The position numbers and the translations under genes are program-made. Positions 14,559 to 26,153 of a DNA stretch of 64,000 bases are shown here, piece after piece. The DNA comes from Pratylenchus scribneri (taxonomy: Eukaryota; Nematoda; Chromadorea; Rhabditida; Pratylenchidae). The stretch is from positions 1 through 64,000 of the forward strand of contig JAQSEB010000040.1 of the NCBI GenBank assembly GCA_030063045.1, written 5' to 3'. Each line of letters opens with the position of its first letter. Position 1 is the first letter of the stretch. Under the pieces are notes generated by a model that did no database searches, had not been told where the DNA came from, and was given only the letters and a program-made list of their open reading frames with translations.

Positions 14559-15610
14559 ATAATAATTCAAATTAATATTGTATTCAGTATCTATCGTATA
14601 TATTAGTCTTATAGTCAAATTAATAGAATAAAATGAATAATTGAATAGAGATATAAAACGTTCTGGGTGTAAGTTACACCCAGGGATAAATAAATAAAAA
14701 ATTTTTGAATAATAATTCAAATTAATATTGTATTCAGTATCTATCGTATCTATTAGTCTTATAGTCAAATGAATAGAAAAAAATGAATAATTGAATATAG
14801 AAATAAAACGTTCTGGGTGTAAGTTACACTTAGGGATTGATAAATTAAGAATTTTTGAATAATAATTCAAATTAATATTATATTCAGTATCTATCGTATA
14901 TATTAGTCTTATAGTCAAATGAATAGAATAAAATGAATAATTGAATAGAGATATAAAACGTTCTGGGTGTAAGTTACACTTAGGGATTGATAAATTAAGA
15001 ATTTTTGAATAATAATTCAAATTAATATTATATTCAGTATCTATCGTATATATTAGTCTTATAGTCAAATTAATAGAATAAAATGAATAATTGAATAGAG
15101 ATATAAAACGTTCTGGGTGTAAGTTACACTTAGGGATTGATAAATTAAGAATTTTTGAATAATAATTCAAATTAATATTATATTCAGTATCTATCGTATA
15201 TATTAGTCTTATAGTCAAATAAATAGAATAAAATGAATAATTGAATAGAGAAATAAAACGTTCTGGGTGTAAATTACACCCAGGGATTAATAAATTAAGA
15301 ATTTTTGAATAATAATTCAAATTAATATTGTATTCAGTATCTATCGTATATATTAGTCTTATAGTCAAATAAATAGAATAAAATGAATAATTGAATAGAG
15401 AAATAAAACGTTCTGGGTGTAAGTTACACCCAGAGATTAATAAATTAAGAATTTTTGAATAATATTTCAAATTAATATTGTATTCAGTATATATCGTATA
15501 TATTAGTCTTATAGTCAAATTAATAGAATAAAATGAATAATTGAATAGAGATATAAAACTTTGTAAGTTACACCCAGGGATAAATAAATAAAGAATTTTT
15601 GAATAATAAT

Positions 15611-15980
15611 CAGGGTGTCTAAAATACCACATAAATGTGGCATTTGCCACATTTTCGACCATCTCGCCACATTTTTCCCACATTTTTGATTTTTTTGGCG
15701 AGCACTTTTTGTTATAATTTTTCGGTAGTTAGCCATTTTCGACTAACATTTTTAGCTGTGCGGCCATTTTTGAGTAAAATTTTTCGCTGTGCGGCCATAT
15801 TTGGATATAAATTATAGAGAAATATACAAAATAAATATTTTTAAATTAATTTTTATTTGAATCTTAATTGTTTTAAAAAATGCCACATTTTTTGCCACAT
15901 TTTTGGCCAATTTTGCCACATTTTTCCCACATTTTTCATAGCAAATGCCACATTTTTGGTCAGACCTTATAGACACCCTG
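15611..15980. mobile_element. 370-bp hAT-like MITE, satellite copy 5
   Basis: Same element and flanks; 1422 bp after copy 4, one satellite monomer (150 bp) more than the 1272-bp spacing of its neighbours. Confidence 0.9.
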
Positions 15981-16882
15981 ATAATAATTCAAATTAATAT
16001 TGTATTCAGTATCTATCGTATATATTAGTCTTATAGTCAAATTAATAGAATAAAATGAATAATTGAATAGAGATATAAAACGTTCTGGGTGTAAGTTACA
16101 CCCAGGGATAAATAAATAAAAAAATTTTGAATAATAATTCAAATTAATATTGTATTCAGTATCTATCGTATCTATTAGTCTTATAGTCAAATGAATAGAA
16201 TAAAATGAATAATTGAATAGAGAAATAAAACGTTCTGGGTGTAAGTTACACTTAGGGATTGATAAATTAAGAATTTTTGAATAATAATTCAAATTAATAT
16301 TATATTCAGTATCTATCGTATATATTAGTCTTATAGTCAAATTAATAGAATAAAATGAATAATTGAATAGAGATATAAAACGTTCTGGGTGTAAGTTACA
16401 CTTAGGGATTGATAAATTAAGAATTTTTGAATAATAATTCAAATTAATATTATATTCAGTATCTATCGTATATATTAGTCTTATAGTCAAATAAATAGAA
16501 TAAAATGAATAATTGAATAGAGAAATAAAACGTTCTGGGTGTAAATTACACCCAGGGATTAATAAATTAAGAATTTTTGAATAATAATTCAAATTAATAT
16601 TGTATTCAGTATCTATCGTATATATTAGTCTTATAGTCAAATAAATAGAATAAAATGAATAATTGAATAGAGAAATAAAACGTTCTGGGTGTAAGTTACA
16701 CCCAGAGATTAATAAATTAAGAATTTTTGAATAATATTTCAAATTAATATTGTATTCAGTATATATCGTATATATTAGTCTTATAGTCAAATTAATAGAA
16801 TAAAATGAATAATTGAATAGAGATATAAAACTTTGTAAGTTACACCCAGGGATAAATAAATAAAGAATTTTTGAATAATAAT

Positions 16883-17252
16883 CAGGGTGTCTAAAATACC
16901 ACATAAATGTGGCATTTGCCACATTTTCGACCATCTCGCCACATTTTTCCCACATTTTTGATTTTTTTGGCGAGCACTTTTTGTTATAATTTTTCGGTAG
17001 TTAGCCATTTTCGACTAACATTTTTAGCTGTGCGGCCATTTTTGAGTAAAATTTTTCGCTGTGCGGCCATATTTGGATATAAATTATAGAGAAATATACA
17101 AAATAAATATTTTTAAATTAATTTTTATTTGAATCTTAATTGTTTTAAAAAATGCCACATTTTTTGCCACATTTTTGGCCAATTTTGCCACATTTTTCCC
17201 ACATTTTTCATAGCAAATGCCACATTTTTGGTCAGACCTTATAGACACCCTG
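16883..17252. mobile_element. 370-bp hAT-like MITE, satellite copy 6
   Basis: Same element and flanks; the last copy. The satellite continues without the MITE to about 18.8 kb. Confidence 0.9.
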
Positions 17253-18800
17253 ATAATAATTCAAATTAATATTGTATTCAGTATCTATCGTATATATTAG
17301 TCTTATAGTCAAATAAATAGAATAAAATGAATAATTGAATAGAGAAATAAAACGTTCTGGGTGTAAGTTACACCCAGGGATAAATAAATAAAAAATTTTT
17401 GAATAATAATTCAAATTAATATTGTATTCAGTATCTATCGTATCTATTAGTCTTATAGTCAAATGAATAGAAAAAAATGAATAATTGAATATAGAAATAA
17501 AACGTTCTGGGTGTAAGTTACACTTAGGGATTGATAAATTAAGAATTTTTGAATAATAATTCAAATTAATATTATATTCAGTATCTATCGTATATATTAG
17601 TCTTATAGTCAAATTAATAGAATAAAATGAATAATTGAATAGAGATATAAAACGTTCTGGGTGTAAGTTACACTTAGGGATTGATAAATTAAGAATTTTT
17701 GAATAATAATTCAAATTAATATTATATTCAGTATCTATCGTATATATTAGTCTTATAGTCAAATTAATAGAATAAAATGAATAATTGAATAGAGATATAA
17801 AACGTTCTGGGTGTAAGTTACACCCAGGGATAAATAAATAAAGAATTTTTGAATAATATTTCAAATTAATATTGTATTCAGTATATATCGTATCTATTAG
17901 TCTTATAGTCAAATAAATAGAAAAAAAATGAATAATTGAATAGAGAAATAACGTTCTGGGTGTAAGTTACACCCAGGGATTAATAAATTAAGAATTTTTG
18001 AATAATATTTCAAATTAATATTGTATTCATTATCTATCGTATATATTAGTCATATTGTCAAATAAATAGAAAAAAATGAATAATTGAATAGAGAAATAAA
18101 ACGTTCTGGATGTAAGTTACACCCAGGGATTAATAAATTAAGAATTTTTGAATAATATTTCAAATTAATATTGTATTCAGTGTCTATCGTATATATTTGC
18201 CTTATAGTTCTATGAATAGAAAAAAATGAATAATTGAATATAGAAATAAAACGTTCTGGGTGTAAGTTACACCCAGAGATTAATAAATTAAGAATTTTTG
18301 AATAATATTTCAAATTAATATTGTATTCAGTATATATCGTATATATTAGTCTTATAGTCAAATTAATAGAATAAAATGAATAATTGAATAGAGATATAAA
18401 ACGTTCTGGGTGTAAGTTACACCCAGGGATAAATAAATAAAAAATTTTTGAATAATAATTCAAATTAATATTGTATTCAGTATCTATCGTATCTATTAGT
18501 CTTATAGTCAAATGAATAGAAAAAAATGAATAATTGAATATAGAAATAAAACGTTCTGGGTGTAAGTTACACTTAGGGATTGATAAATTAAGAATTTTTG
18601 AATAATAATTCAAATTAATATTATATTCAGTATCTATCGTATATATTAGTCTTATAGTCAAATAAATAGAATAAAATGAATAATTGAATAGAGAAATAAA
18701 ACGTTCTGGATGTAAGTTACACCCAGGGATTAATAAATTAAGAATTTTTGAATAATATTTCAAATTAATATTGTATTCAGTATCCATCGTATATATTTGC

Positions 18801-19650
18801 CTTATAGTTCTATGAATAGAAGAATGAAATATTTAAAATTATAGAGAAAAATTCCTATATGTAATATATATATAGGGATTAAAAAATTCATAATTATTAG
18901 CTAATCTTTCGAATTTATATTTTATTCAGAATCTTTCGTATATATTTGCCTTATAGAATGAATAGAAGAATGAATTATTGAAAAATTATAGAGAAAAAGT
19001 CTTACATGTAATTTACATATAGGGATTAAGAAATTCAAAATTATTAGTTAATCTTTAGAATTTATATTCTATTCAGAATCTATCATATATATTTGCCTTA
19101 TAGGTCTATGAATAGAAGACTGAAATATTTAAAATTATAGAGAAAAAGTCCTATATGTAAGTTACATATTGGGATTAAAAAATTCAAAATTATTAGTTAA
19201 TCTTTAGAATTTATATTTTATTCAGAATCTTTCGTATATATTTGCCTTATAGAATGAATAGAAGAATGAATTATTGAAAAATTATAGAGAAAAAGTCTTA
19301 TATGTAATTTACATATAGGGATTAAGAAATTCAAAATTATTAGTTAATCTTTAGAATTTATATTTTATTCAGAATCTATTGTATATATTTTTCCTTATAG
19401 GTCTATAAATAGAAGACTAAATTATTTAAAATTATAGAGAAAAAGTCCTATATGTAAGTTACATATTGGGATTAAAAAATTCAAAATTAATAGCTAATAA
19501 TTCAAATTAATATTGTATTCTCTATCCATGGAATATATTAATCTCATAGTCAAATAAATAGAAAAAAATGCATAATTGAATAAGAAATAAAACGTTCTGG
19601 GTGTAAGTTACATCAAGGGATTAATAAATTATATTTCTATATTTATTTAT
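18801..19650. repeat. Diverged satellite monomers at the array edge
   Basis: About five degenerate monomers spaced roughly 140-155 bp. They keep the order of motifs (palindrome, GGGATTAA, TTCAGAATCTTTCGTATATA, TTGCCTTATAG) with many substitutions. The palindrome is now built on TATGTAA / TTACATA (near 18,856, 19,011, 19,152, 19,300 and 19,452) in place of GGTGTAA / TTACACC. One less-diverged monomer with GTTCTGGGTGTAAGTTACAT follows at 19,590-19,625. Confidence 0.85.
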
Positions 19651-19705
19651 TTATTCATTCTTCTATTAATAGACCTTTAAGGCAATTTTATAGATTCCCA
19701 ATTCA
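19630..19705. repeat. Inverted satellite fragment at the array boundary
   Basis: Read on the minus strand, TTGCCTTAAAGGTCTATTAA followed by TAGAAGAATGAATAA matches the diverged monomers (TTGCCTTATAGGTCTATGAATAG...). The satellite therefore ends in a head-to-head junction. The following 19,706-20,007 is unique AT-rich sequence with a short AGAC microsatellite near 19,921 and no gene seen. Confidence 0.6.
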
Positions 19706-20007
19706 ATTAAAAAAAGGGATGATCCAGACCGAATTTAACAGTTATGAGCTGAGTCCGGATCTAGGATCCATGGACAGAAACAGAAATGATGAAATAAAAA
19801 CATACAAATTTTATTGAAATTTTTATTCATCGTTCCTTCAACATTTTTATTCTAGCAGAGAGGGCGGAATATATTCTCCTCTCAACTAAAAGCCCAATAT
19901 TTGAAAAATAATAATAAAAAAGACAGACAGACAGAAAGAAAAATTAATTTAAAAATTCCCGCAAAAAATGTCATAATTTATTGTGTCTTCTTCTTTTGGC
20001 CTTTGTT

Positions 20008-21910
20008 TCAATGACGGACAAGGATGAAAGAGATGAACACTGTTGAAATTTAAAATAAATTAGTACAAGGAAATTGTAATAAAAACCTCCAATGCCCAAC
20101 ACAAACATCGAAACCACATGGCTTAAACCACTATCAGCTTCTTCGGTTGCCCCATCAGAAGCATCAGTGGTTTTTGCAGTGGAAGTTGAAGTAGATGTTG
20201 TAGAACTTGTGGAGGTGGTCGTAGTACTTTTGGTAGGGAAAATATTTTTTGACAAAAAAATTATCCTTTTTTGGCACAAATTTTTTTTTGACTTCTAATA
20301 AATCAGAAACAACTTTTAGGCACACTCAAAGCTTTTATCCAAACGATAGATTTCATCAAGATGCATCGATTGGTATATAATTTGCTTTGGTTTGATCAAA
20401 TTTATATTAGTTTTGAGCGCAAAATCATTGGATGGTTTAAACGGTTGAATATTCTTTAATTTTGAACAAACCATGACAAATTTATACCAATCGATGCGAC
20501 TCGATGAGATCTACAAAATAGTATTAGGTTTTTGAAGTTCAAAACTGTTTACAAAAAAGTTTTGTGCCAAAAAATATAGTAACCTTGTGGTGGTTGTAGT
20601 TTTTTTAGTACTAGGGGTAGTGATTGCGGTAGTAGAAGTAGTTGTGGTTTCATGAATTTCTGTGAATAATAAATCCAATTATTTAATTAAAAACACTAAA
20701 ATGTACCATCGCATTTGCATCCAAAGTGCCGATTAAATGCGTTCTTATCGAGTCCAATTATTCCCGTAATCTTTTTATACACATCATCACAAATGCCACA
20801 TCCATTTATTTTCACTGAAAAACCCAGGAATTCAGATCATATTTTGGAATATAAATTGGCTGAAATTTGCCCAGAAAAAAATCTCAAAAAAATAAGGAAA
20901 TAATTTATTTTCATATTTTTTTTAAATTAAATTAACAAAATACATTAATGAATTTTATTCGTATGACAATAATTCATTTGCCAAATAATATCATAAGATT
21001 TTCCAAATACCGTAAATGCTCTATTAATTCCCCACTCTCTAATAATTTCCCACCCTCGATTTTGAGGTCTCATAGTTCCTGGTAGGCTGAATATTAGGAA
21101 AAAAATTTTCTTGCATTTTCTTAGTTCACTAAAGCTCTATAAAATCCGCAATAATTTATTCAAAAATGTTCATAAATTATAAGGAATCCGAACCAAAATT
21201 TTCCCAACTTTTGAAGGGATGAAAAATAATTCCCTATGGGGAATTAAAAGAAGATATACGGTATGATAATCTCAAATTTTAAATATTTTTTACTTTTTTT
21301 AGAATTTGATAATAAAAAGCGATTAAAAAATTCATTGGCAAATTTCGAGTGATTTATTTTTTAAATTATTACTTGTGACGGCTTTGCAGTTTAATTTCAA
21401 GCAAGTGGTTACGCCAACTTTACAGGTTTCCTGGTCTGGTTTATGGTCCTCCATGACTCCATGTATACCCGATTTAATTTCACGATCACAGATAAGTGCA
21501 TCTGCAATTTTTGTAAAATATTATGGACCAGATTTAAAGTTCCAAAAATATTTTTCCTATTTAATTTTATTCGTAATATTTAATTTCAGCAGAAGGCAAA
21601 ATACATTATTAGAAACTGAAAATTTTTTTCACTCTTTATGAATTTTAAATTAAATTATCCCTAGTAAATAATAAATATGCATAAAATTGGTCAAGAAATA
21701 ATTTGTTGAAAAGAGTTCAGAAAATTATTTTTAATTATTTTTTCTTACAAAATTTGATTTTATTAAAATGATTAAAATTAAAAATCCAGGATATGTTATT
21801 AAAAAAACTTTTGATTAAATCCCAAATTTCATACCATTCAAGCCGATAACACAGAAAAGAATGAAAAGCACCAAAAGGAAGGAAAAATTTTGAATAACCG
21901 ATGTTGACAT
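20008..21910 (-). CDS. L1: divergent minus-strand member of the Ly6-like family
   Basis: Six exons, complement of 21910-21835, 21501-21373, 20814-20707, 20659-20584, 20226-20087 and 20039-20008. Exon 1 encodes a signal peptide (starts MSTSVIQN, hydrophobic core, ends IGLN). Exon 2 has the family's first four cysteines (LIC, ETC, TTC, LNC). Exon 3 carries CGIC and CKC and lacks the usual LCN ending. Exons 4 and 5 are Thr/Ser-rich, mucin-like. The tail is a hydrophobic C-terminus after ADSGLSHVV, ending LVRH. Introns are phase 1 except that between exons 4 and 5 (phase 2). The frame closes with all six exons, which supports the model. It is likely surface-anchored through a GPI signal or membrane helix. 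It is the only member on this strand and the most diverged; function is unknown. Intron 4 contains a palindromic repeat. Confidence 0.72.
20344..20514. repeat. Palindromic repeat family P1, copy a (intron of L1)
   Basis: Imperfect inverted repeat. The left arm has GATGCATCGATTGGTATATA and TTTGGTTTGATC; the right arm has CAAACCATGACAAATTTATA followed by CCAATCGATGCGACTCGATGAG. Related copies lie at 24,015, 30,555 and 51,960, all in introns of this gene family. Probably a small MITE; target duplications were not identified. Confidence 0.65.
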
Positions 21911-22532
21911 TTCCATAAAAAATTTGAATTAGATTTTTGGAAAGGATATTTACACTTTTTATCTATATAAAATTGGATTTTTATTTATTACGAATAATTA
22001 ATTTTATAATAAAATTCTATGAAATGAAAAAAAAAGAAAGAATGAATGGGTTTTAATTGCATTGAAAAAAGTGGCTGATTCATTCATTAAAAGACGGGGA
22101 TGGAGACATTAAATACATTATAAATTTTAAATTACAGAAATTAATATTTTTGATTCTAAAAATAAACAGGAAGATAATAGCAATTCTGGAAAAGTGAAAA
22201 GGTGTAGAATATTGGAATACTGGATTGATATTTAAATTAGATTTGACCTTTAATCCCTTTGGCATAATATGTAATTTCCCCTCTATTTAAGCTTTCCTCA
22301 TTCCTCCCAATTTATCTCAGTCTGACCCAGTCTGTTGTTAATTTTATATTGAATTCCCAAATCTATAATTCATTTATTATTATTTATTCATTTTGCTATT
22401 GGATAAATTATTAATTAAATACATTCGGACATAACAAAAGGAAATGTTTTTAACCATTAAAAACTAATTTTTTCTAAAAAATATCTTTTATATGAGAATA
22501 AAAAGAAAACTTCTTCACTCTTTAAAAGCTGG
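21911..22532. other. Upstream region of L1, no gene seen
   Basis: AT-rich sequence 5' of the minus-strand gene L1. No open reading frame with family resemblance and no repeat found. It ends where the fold-back element begins. Confidence 0.5.
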
Positions 22533-23149
22533 GCAATCCTAAAGAATCTGGGTCCCAAAATTATTTTTCATTTTTTTCCTCAAAATATGTTTTTTAGGTA
22601 TAATCGAAATCGTAAAATACGAATCTGACATCCTTTTTGCCATATCTTGCCATCTTGGTAAGATAATGCCGATTTTTAACAAGAAAAAGCAAAGGGGGGA
22701 CCAAGGGCATTTTCGCTGAAAATTTTTATATGGCCAATATATAGCTCAATCGACGCAGTTCGATGAGAGGAATCGAATGGTATCACTTTTATAGGGTATA
22801 TTTAATTACTGGCAAGTTAGAGGTCTAAATCCCTTACCAAGACAAATATTTCTTTTGGTCATAACTTGCTTTTATTAAAATATTACCTTATAAAAGTGGT
22901 ACCATTCAATTCCTCTCATCGAACTGCGTCGATTGAGCTATATATTGGCCATATAAAAATTTTCAGCAAAAATGCCCTTGGTCCCCCCTTTGCTTTTTCT
23001 TGGTAAAAGTCGGCAGTATTTTACCAAGGTGGTAAGATATCAAAAAATTAACATCAATTTTGAATTCTACGGCCCGATTACCTTTAAAAATGAATTTTTA
23101 GGCAAAAAAAAATTTAAAAAATTTAGGGACCCAGATTCTTTAGGATTGC
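22533..23149. mobile_element. Fold-back transposable element with arms of about 300 bp
   Basis: The left arm starts GCAATCCTAAAGAATCTGGG; the right arm ends with its exact complement. The arms stay alignable through AAGCAAAGGGGGGACCAAGG (near 22,690 and 22,980) and TATATTGGCCATATAAAA to a short centre near 22,830-22,870. The inner arm shares ATCGACGCAGTTCGATGAG with repeat family P1. No transposase. The plus-strand ORF at 22,972-23,268 is only the right arm read through. Confidence 0.85.
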
Positions 23150-23675
23150 CAAAAGCTGCATTATTTGAAAAAGAGCTCATCAGAAAAGTGCTACTTTTGT
23201 ATCAAATCTGTCCAATCGAATCGCTTAAAAATATATGTCATTTAATCAAAGAGAATTTTTATTTTTAACGAAAATAAGATAGGCAATTTTAATGGTTATT
23301 TTTATTTTGCTTACTCATCAGTCATCATCCATTTCATCGTTCATTTTAAAACTCATTGATTGGCTTGAACATACATTTTTACTCATTTCAATTCATTAAA
23401 TTAAAATGATTTTCTTTTCACTATATTTTACGATTTTTTAAAAACTTTTTATTTTTTTTAAATCCTCTTGAGCATCGGAATGAAATAATAAAATTCCGTA
23501 TGTCAAGAAGCCGCTTTGAAAGCCCAAACACCAATTAAAAATGAGTGCAATTTAATTTTAATATGATTTAAAATAAATTAATTTATCCATATCAAATTTC
23601 TAATTTATAGAGAAATCATTCATTAACATTTTTCAAAAATAAAATCGTTCCATTCTAATCTAACATTAACCAAAA
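23150..23675. promoter_or_regulatory. Upstream region of L2 with part of the conserved family block
   Basis: Near 23,301 the string TATTTTGCTTACTCATCAG, followed by TCATCATCC, matches a block found upstream of L4 (29,120-29,215), L6 (43,880), L7 (46,290-46,400) and L8 (48,425-48,560). Possible shared promoter or enhancer, or simply retained duplicated spacer. Otherwise AT-rich with no gene. Confidence 0.45.
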
Positions 23676-25484
23676 ATGTGCGACAAATATGCCATCTTTG
23701 TCATTTGTCTTTTGTCATTTTTGGTCACCATTTCTGCCGATTTTGAATTTGTAACTCATGGTAATTTTATATTAAAAAATTCAAAATATCTGTTATGGCA
23801 GGCGTAAAATGCTACACTGGAGCAGCCAAAACTGGGAGTGGAAACGACGCTTACAAACTGAAACAATGTGATATCCGGATCGCTACATGCATGACAATTC
23901 ATTGTAATTTTTAAAATTATAAAATGGGAAATATTTAATTTGTAGAAAAATGACTGAAATTGCAGAAAAGAGTATTTAAAATGCAGAAAAAATTATAAAT
24001 GTTTAGTGGGCAGGGCACCCATCGATTTGTATATAATTTGTTTTGTTTAGATCAAAATCAAAAACCTAAGTTCTTTTTTATGTTTCTTTTGGTTTAAACT
24101 AAGTTAATGGTTAAACCATGACAAATTATATATTAATCGACGCGTCTTGATGAGATCAATAGATTAAGTATATTGTTTAGGATCTAAGATGAACTTCTAA
24201 ACCGTTAGAATCTTTTTTGCATTTTCAATTCTTTTTTTTTGCAAATGCAATAGTATTTCTTATATCATTATAAAATTGAATTTTTGATATATATTTATGT
24301 AAATAGGTGATGGCGAACTAGCTGGGACCACCGTAAAAAGCTGTGGTTATATTGATGATTTGCCTTATGTAAATCCGGATGATTATGATTGCTTTGAAAC
24401 ATGCAATGTGGGCGGCGTCGAGACCGGGGGAACGTGCACTTTATGCGCTTATGAACATGGATGCAATTCGGGTTTATTTATTTTTAATTGAAGATGAAAT
24501 TTTTTATTTTATTTTTTTTATAAATATTTGAAGAAATTTTTCAAAAAAAAATTAATTTTTCAAGAGAATATTTAATTTTAGATATATAATAAATAAGTCT
24601 GTTACAATTTAAATAAAAATTTTGGCCAGAAAACGGCAAAATATTTTTATTATTGACTATAACTTTATGGCCAATATTGAAATCAAACATGTTTGGTTAA
24701 TGCAAATTCAAAATTTGATAGGAAAAATTCGGGTAATCCATATATTAAAAGTACAAAGAAAACGTGTACAAAAATAAATATTTTAGTATGAATTCGTTTT
24801 CTAATTTTTATAATTAGAGAACATTCTTTTGAGCTCGCATTTTTTACTCTTTTTTGGAATTTTTATTGCTACAAATAAGGATTTTCATCTTTAAAAATAA
24901 ATTATTTTACTTGACTATTTCCAATTGAGTATATTTTTTTCAGATCCTGAAGAGGAACCCGAAGAAGTGGTCGAGCCTGAGAAGCCGAAACCCACTAAAC
25001 GTTCCACAACAAAGAGAACCACTTCAACCACAACTACAACGACCACCAAAACTACGACCACCACAACCTTGCGCTCTTCAACCAGGCCACTGACAACTAC
25101 GACCAGTGATCAGGAGAATGGATTGAGTGAGTATTATGATTTTAAGAAAATCAAAATTTTTTATTTTTTTTGTTATTTATTTGTATAATTAAGCAAATTT
25201 ATAATTTTTCATATTTTGGAATTTTGAAAAATAAATTAATTTTCATAATTTTAAATTAATATTTTCTATAAGTTTAAAAATAATAAAATTAATTTGAAAT
25301 TTTTCGAAAAAATAAATATTATATAAAAAATATAGGAAAAATTTAAAATTAAAAATTATGCAAAAAAAAATAAAAAATAAATTATAATTTAATTTTTAAA
25401 ATAGAATTCCATCATCCGGTTGCAATTTGGTTGCTAACTGCCTTTAGTATTGTGATTGCTGCAGTTGGGCGCTTCTTGCTTTGA
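23676..25484 (+). CDS. L2: secreted Ly6-like domain protein with mucin-like linker and C-terminal anchor
   Basis: Exons 23676-23760, 23802-23903, 24307-24471, 24944-25126, 25405-25484; 204 residues; all introns phase 1. The signal peptide starts MCDKYAIFV. The domain (exons 2-3) begins VKCYTGAAKTGS and holds cysteines at KCY, QC, TC, HC, SC, DC, TC, TC, LC and GC before NSG; its last cysteine context is HGCNSG where most members have LCN. Exon 4 is acidic/Pro-rich, then Thr-rich (dozens of Thr codons), giving an O-glycosylated stalk. Exon 5 is hydrophobic to the stop (starts KFHHPVAIW, ends GRFLL), fitting a GPI signal. Intron 2 contains repeat P1 copy b. Poly(A) signal at 25,649. Likely a cell-surface protein of unknown ligand. 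Confidence 0.8.
24015..24165. repeat. Palindromic repeat family P1, copy b (intron 2 of L2)
   Basis: Inverted repeat with ATCGATTTGTATATAATTTG at the left and TGACAAATTATATATTAATC followed by GACGCGTCTTGATGAGATC at the right. Confidence 0.6.
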
Positions 25485-25660
25485 TGGAGAAGAATGAAGA
25501 AGGAATTGGCAAAAATTTTTGCAAAAAATGATGGCCATATAATTGCCAAAATGTTAATCAAATTAAAAATGTGTTAATGTCTATCCCATTTTTCTGTCCT
25601 TTTTTCTTTTCGGTTATTTTTGGTTTCACTTTCCTCTTTCCAATGGTGAATAAAAAATTT
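25485..25660 (+). other. Conserved family 3' UTR of L2, poly(A) signal at 25,649
   Basis: Contains, in order, GAAGAATGAAGAAGGAATTG, GATGGCCATA, AATGTTAATCAAATT, ATGTGTTAATGTCTATCCC, TTTTTCTGTCC, TTCGGTTATTTTTGG, TTTCCTCTTTCCAATG and AATAAA. The same order occurs after most genes of the array. Confidence 0.8.
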
Positions 25661-26153
25661 TAAAATGAAAATGTTTTGCAATTAATTAGATGGTTAATTT
25701 GTATATTTAACTTTTTTTTTTAATTTTCATTCAGAATTTCAGCATCCTATCATAATGGAATTTTCAAAGGTTTTATTTCTATAGAAAAATAATTAAAACT
25801 AAATTATAAAATTTTAATATTTATTTTATAATTACAAAGCTAATAAAAAGTCTAAAAAATGGAAATTTCAGTGTCGATTTTTTGCATTTTGAAAAAAAAA
25901 TTAAATAGGCAAACGAATTGAATCCATTAATAAAATAAAAAATAAAGCACTAAAAATCATATCGCATAAATTATGGCCATTTGAAATGAATAATTTATTT
26001 TATAACAAATATTTTTGAGCGATGAACATTTTGAACACCTATACAAATTTAAACTTTTTTAAAAAAATTTATTTTCTAAAAAATTAAAGAATATTTGTAA
26101 ATATCATTTATTCAATGTTTTTAAGGAATTTTAAATTATAAAAAAAATTATCA
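25661..26153. other. Intergenic spacer L2-L3
   Basis: AT-rich spacer with no gene. Segments near 25,850-26,110 (AAATTATGGCCATTTGAAAT, then the upstream of L3) resemble the spacers before L5 and L9, consistent with block duplication. Confidence 0.45.

Larger units (their letters stand above)
5532..18800. repeat. 150-bp satellite, heterogeneous higher-order part containing six MITE copies
   Basis: The same 150-bp monomer as in 1-4715, but with several subtypes mixed in a repeated order. These are monomers with TTACACTTAGGGATTGATAA (one palindrome arm broken), with GGGATAAATAAATAAA, with GAATAGAGATATAAAAC, and with ATTACACCC. A monomer with an 8-bp deletion (AAACTTTGTAAGTTACACCC) precedes five of the six MITE copies. 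The blocks between MITEs at 12,917, 14,189, 15,611 and 16,883 recur at spacings of 1272, 1422 and 1272 bp, so a composite unit of satellite monomers plus MITE was itself amplified. The minus-strand ORFs here are the same satellite artefact as upstream. Confidence 0.95.

Noticed and set aside
6213..17089. Repeated 60-codon plus-strand and 73-codon minus-strand ORFs
   Set aside because: Identical copies inside the non-coding 370-bp MITE; they are repeat shadows.
1..19600. Long minus-strand ORFs (up to 1026 codons) of a 50-residue repeat
   Set aside because: They are the 150-bp satellite read in its one open frame; starts are arbitrary, subtypes and MITEs enter and leave the frame, and no gene signals are present.
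22972..23268. 98-codon ORF
   Set aside because: Lies almost entirely in the right arm of the fold-back element.
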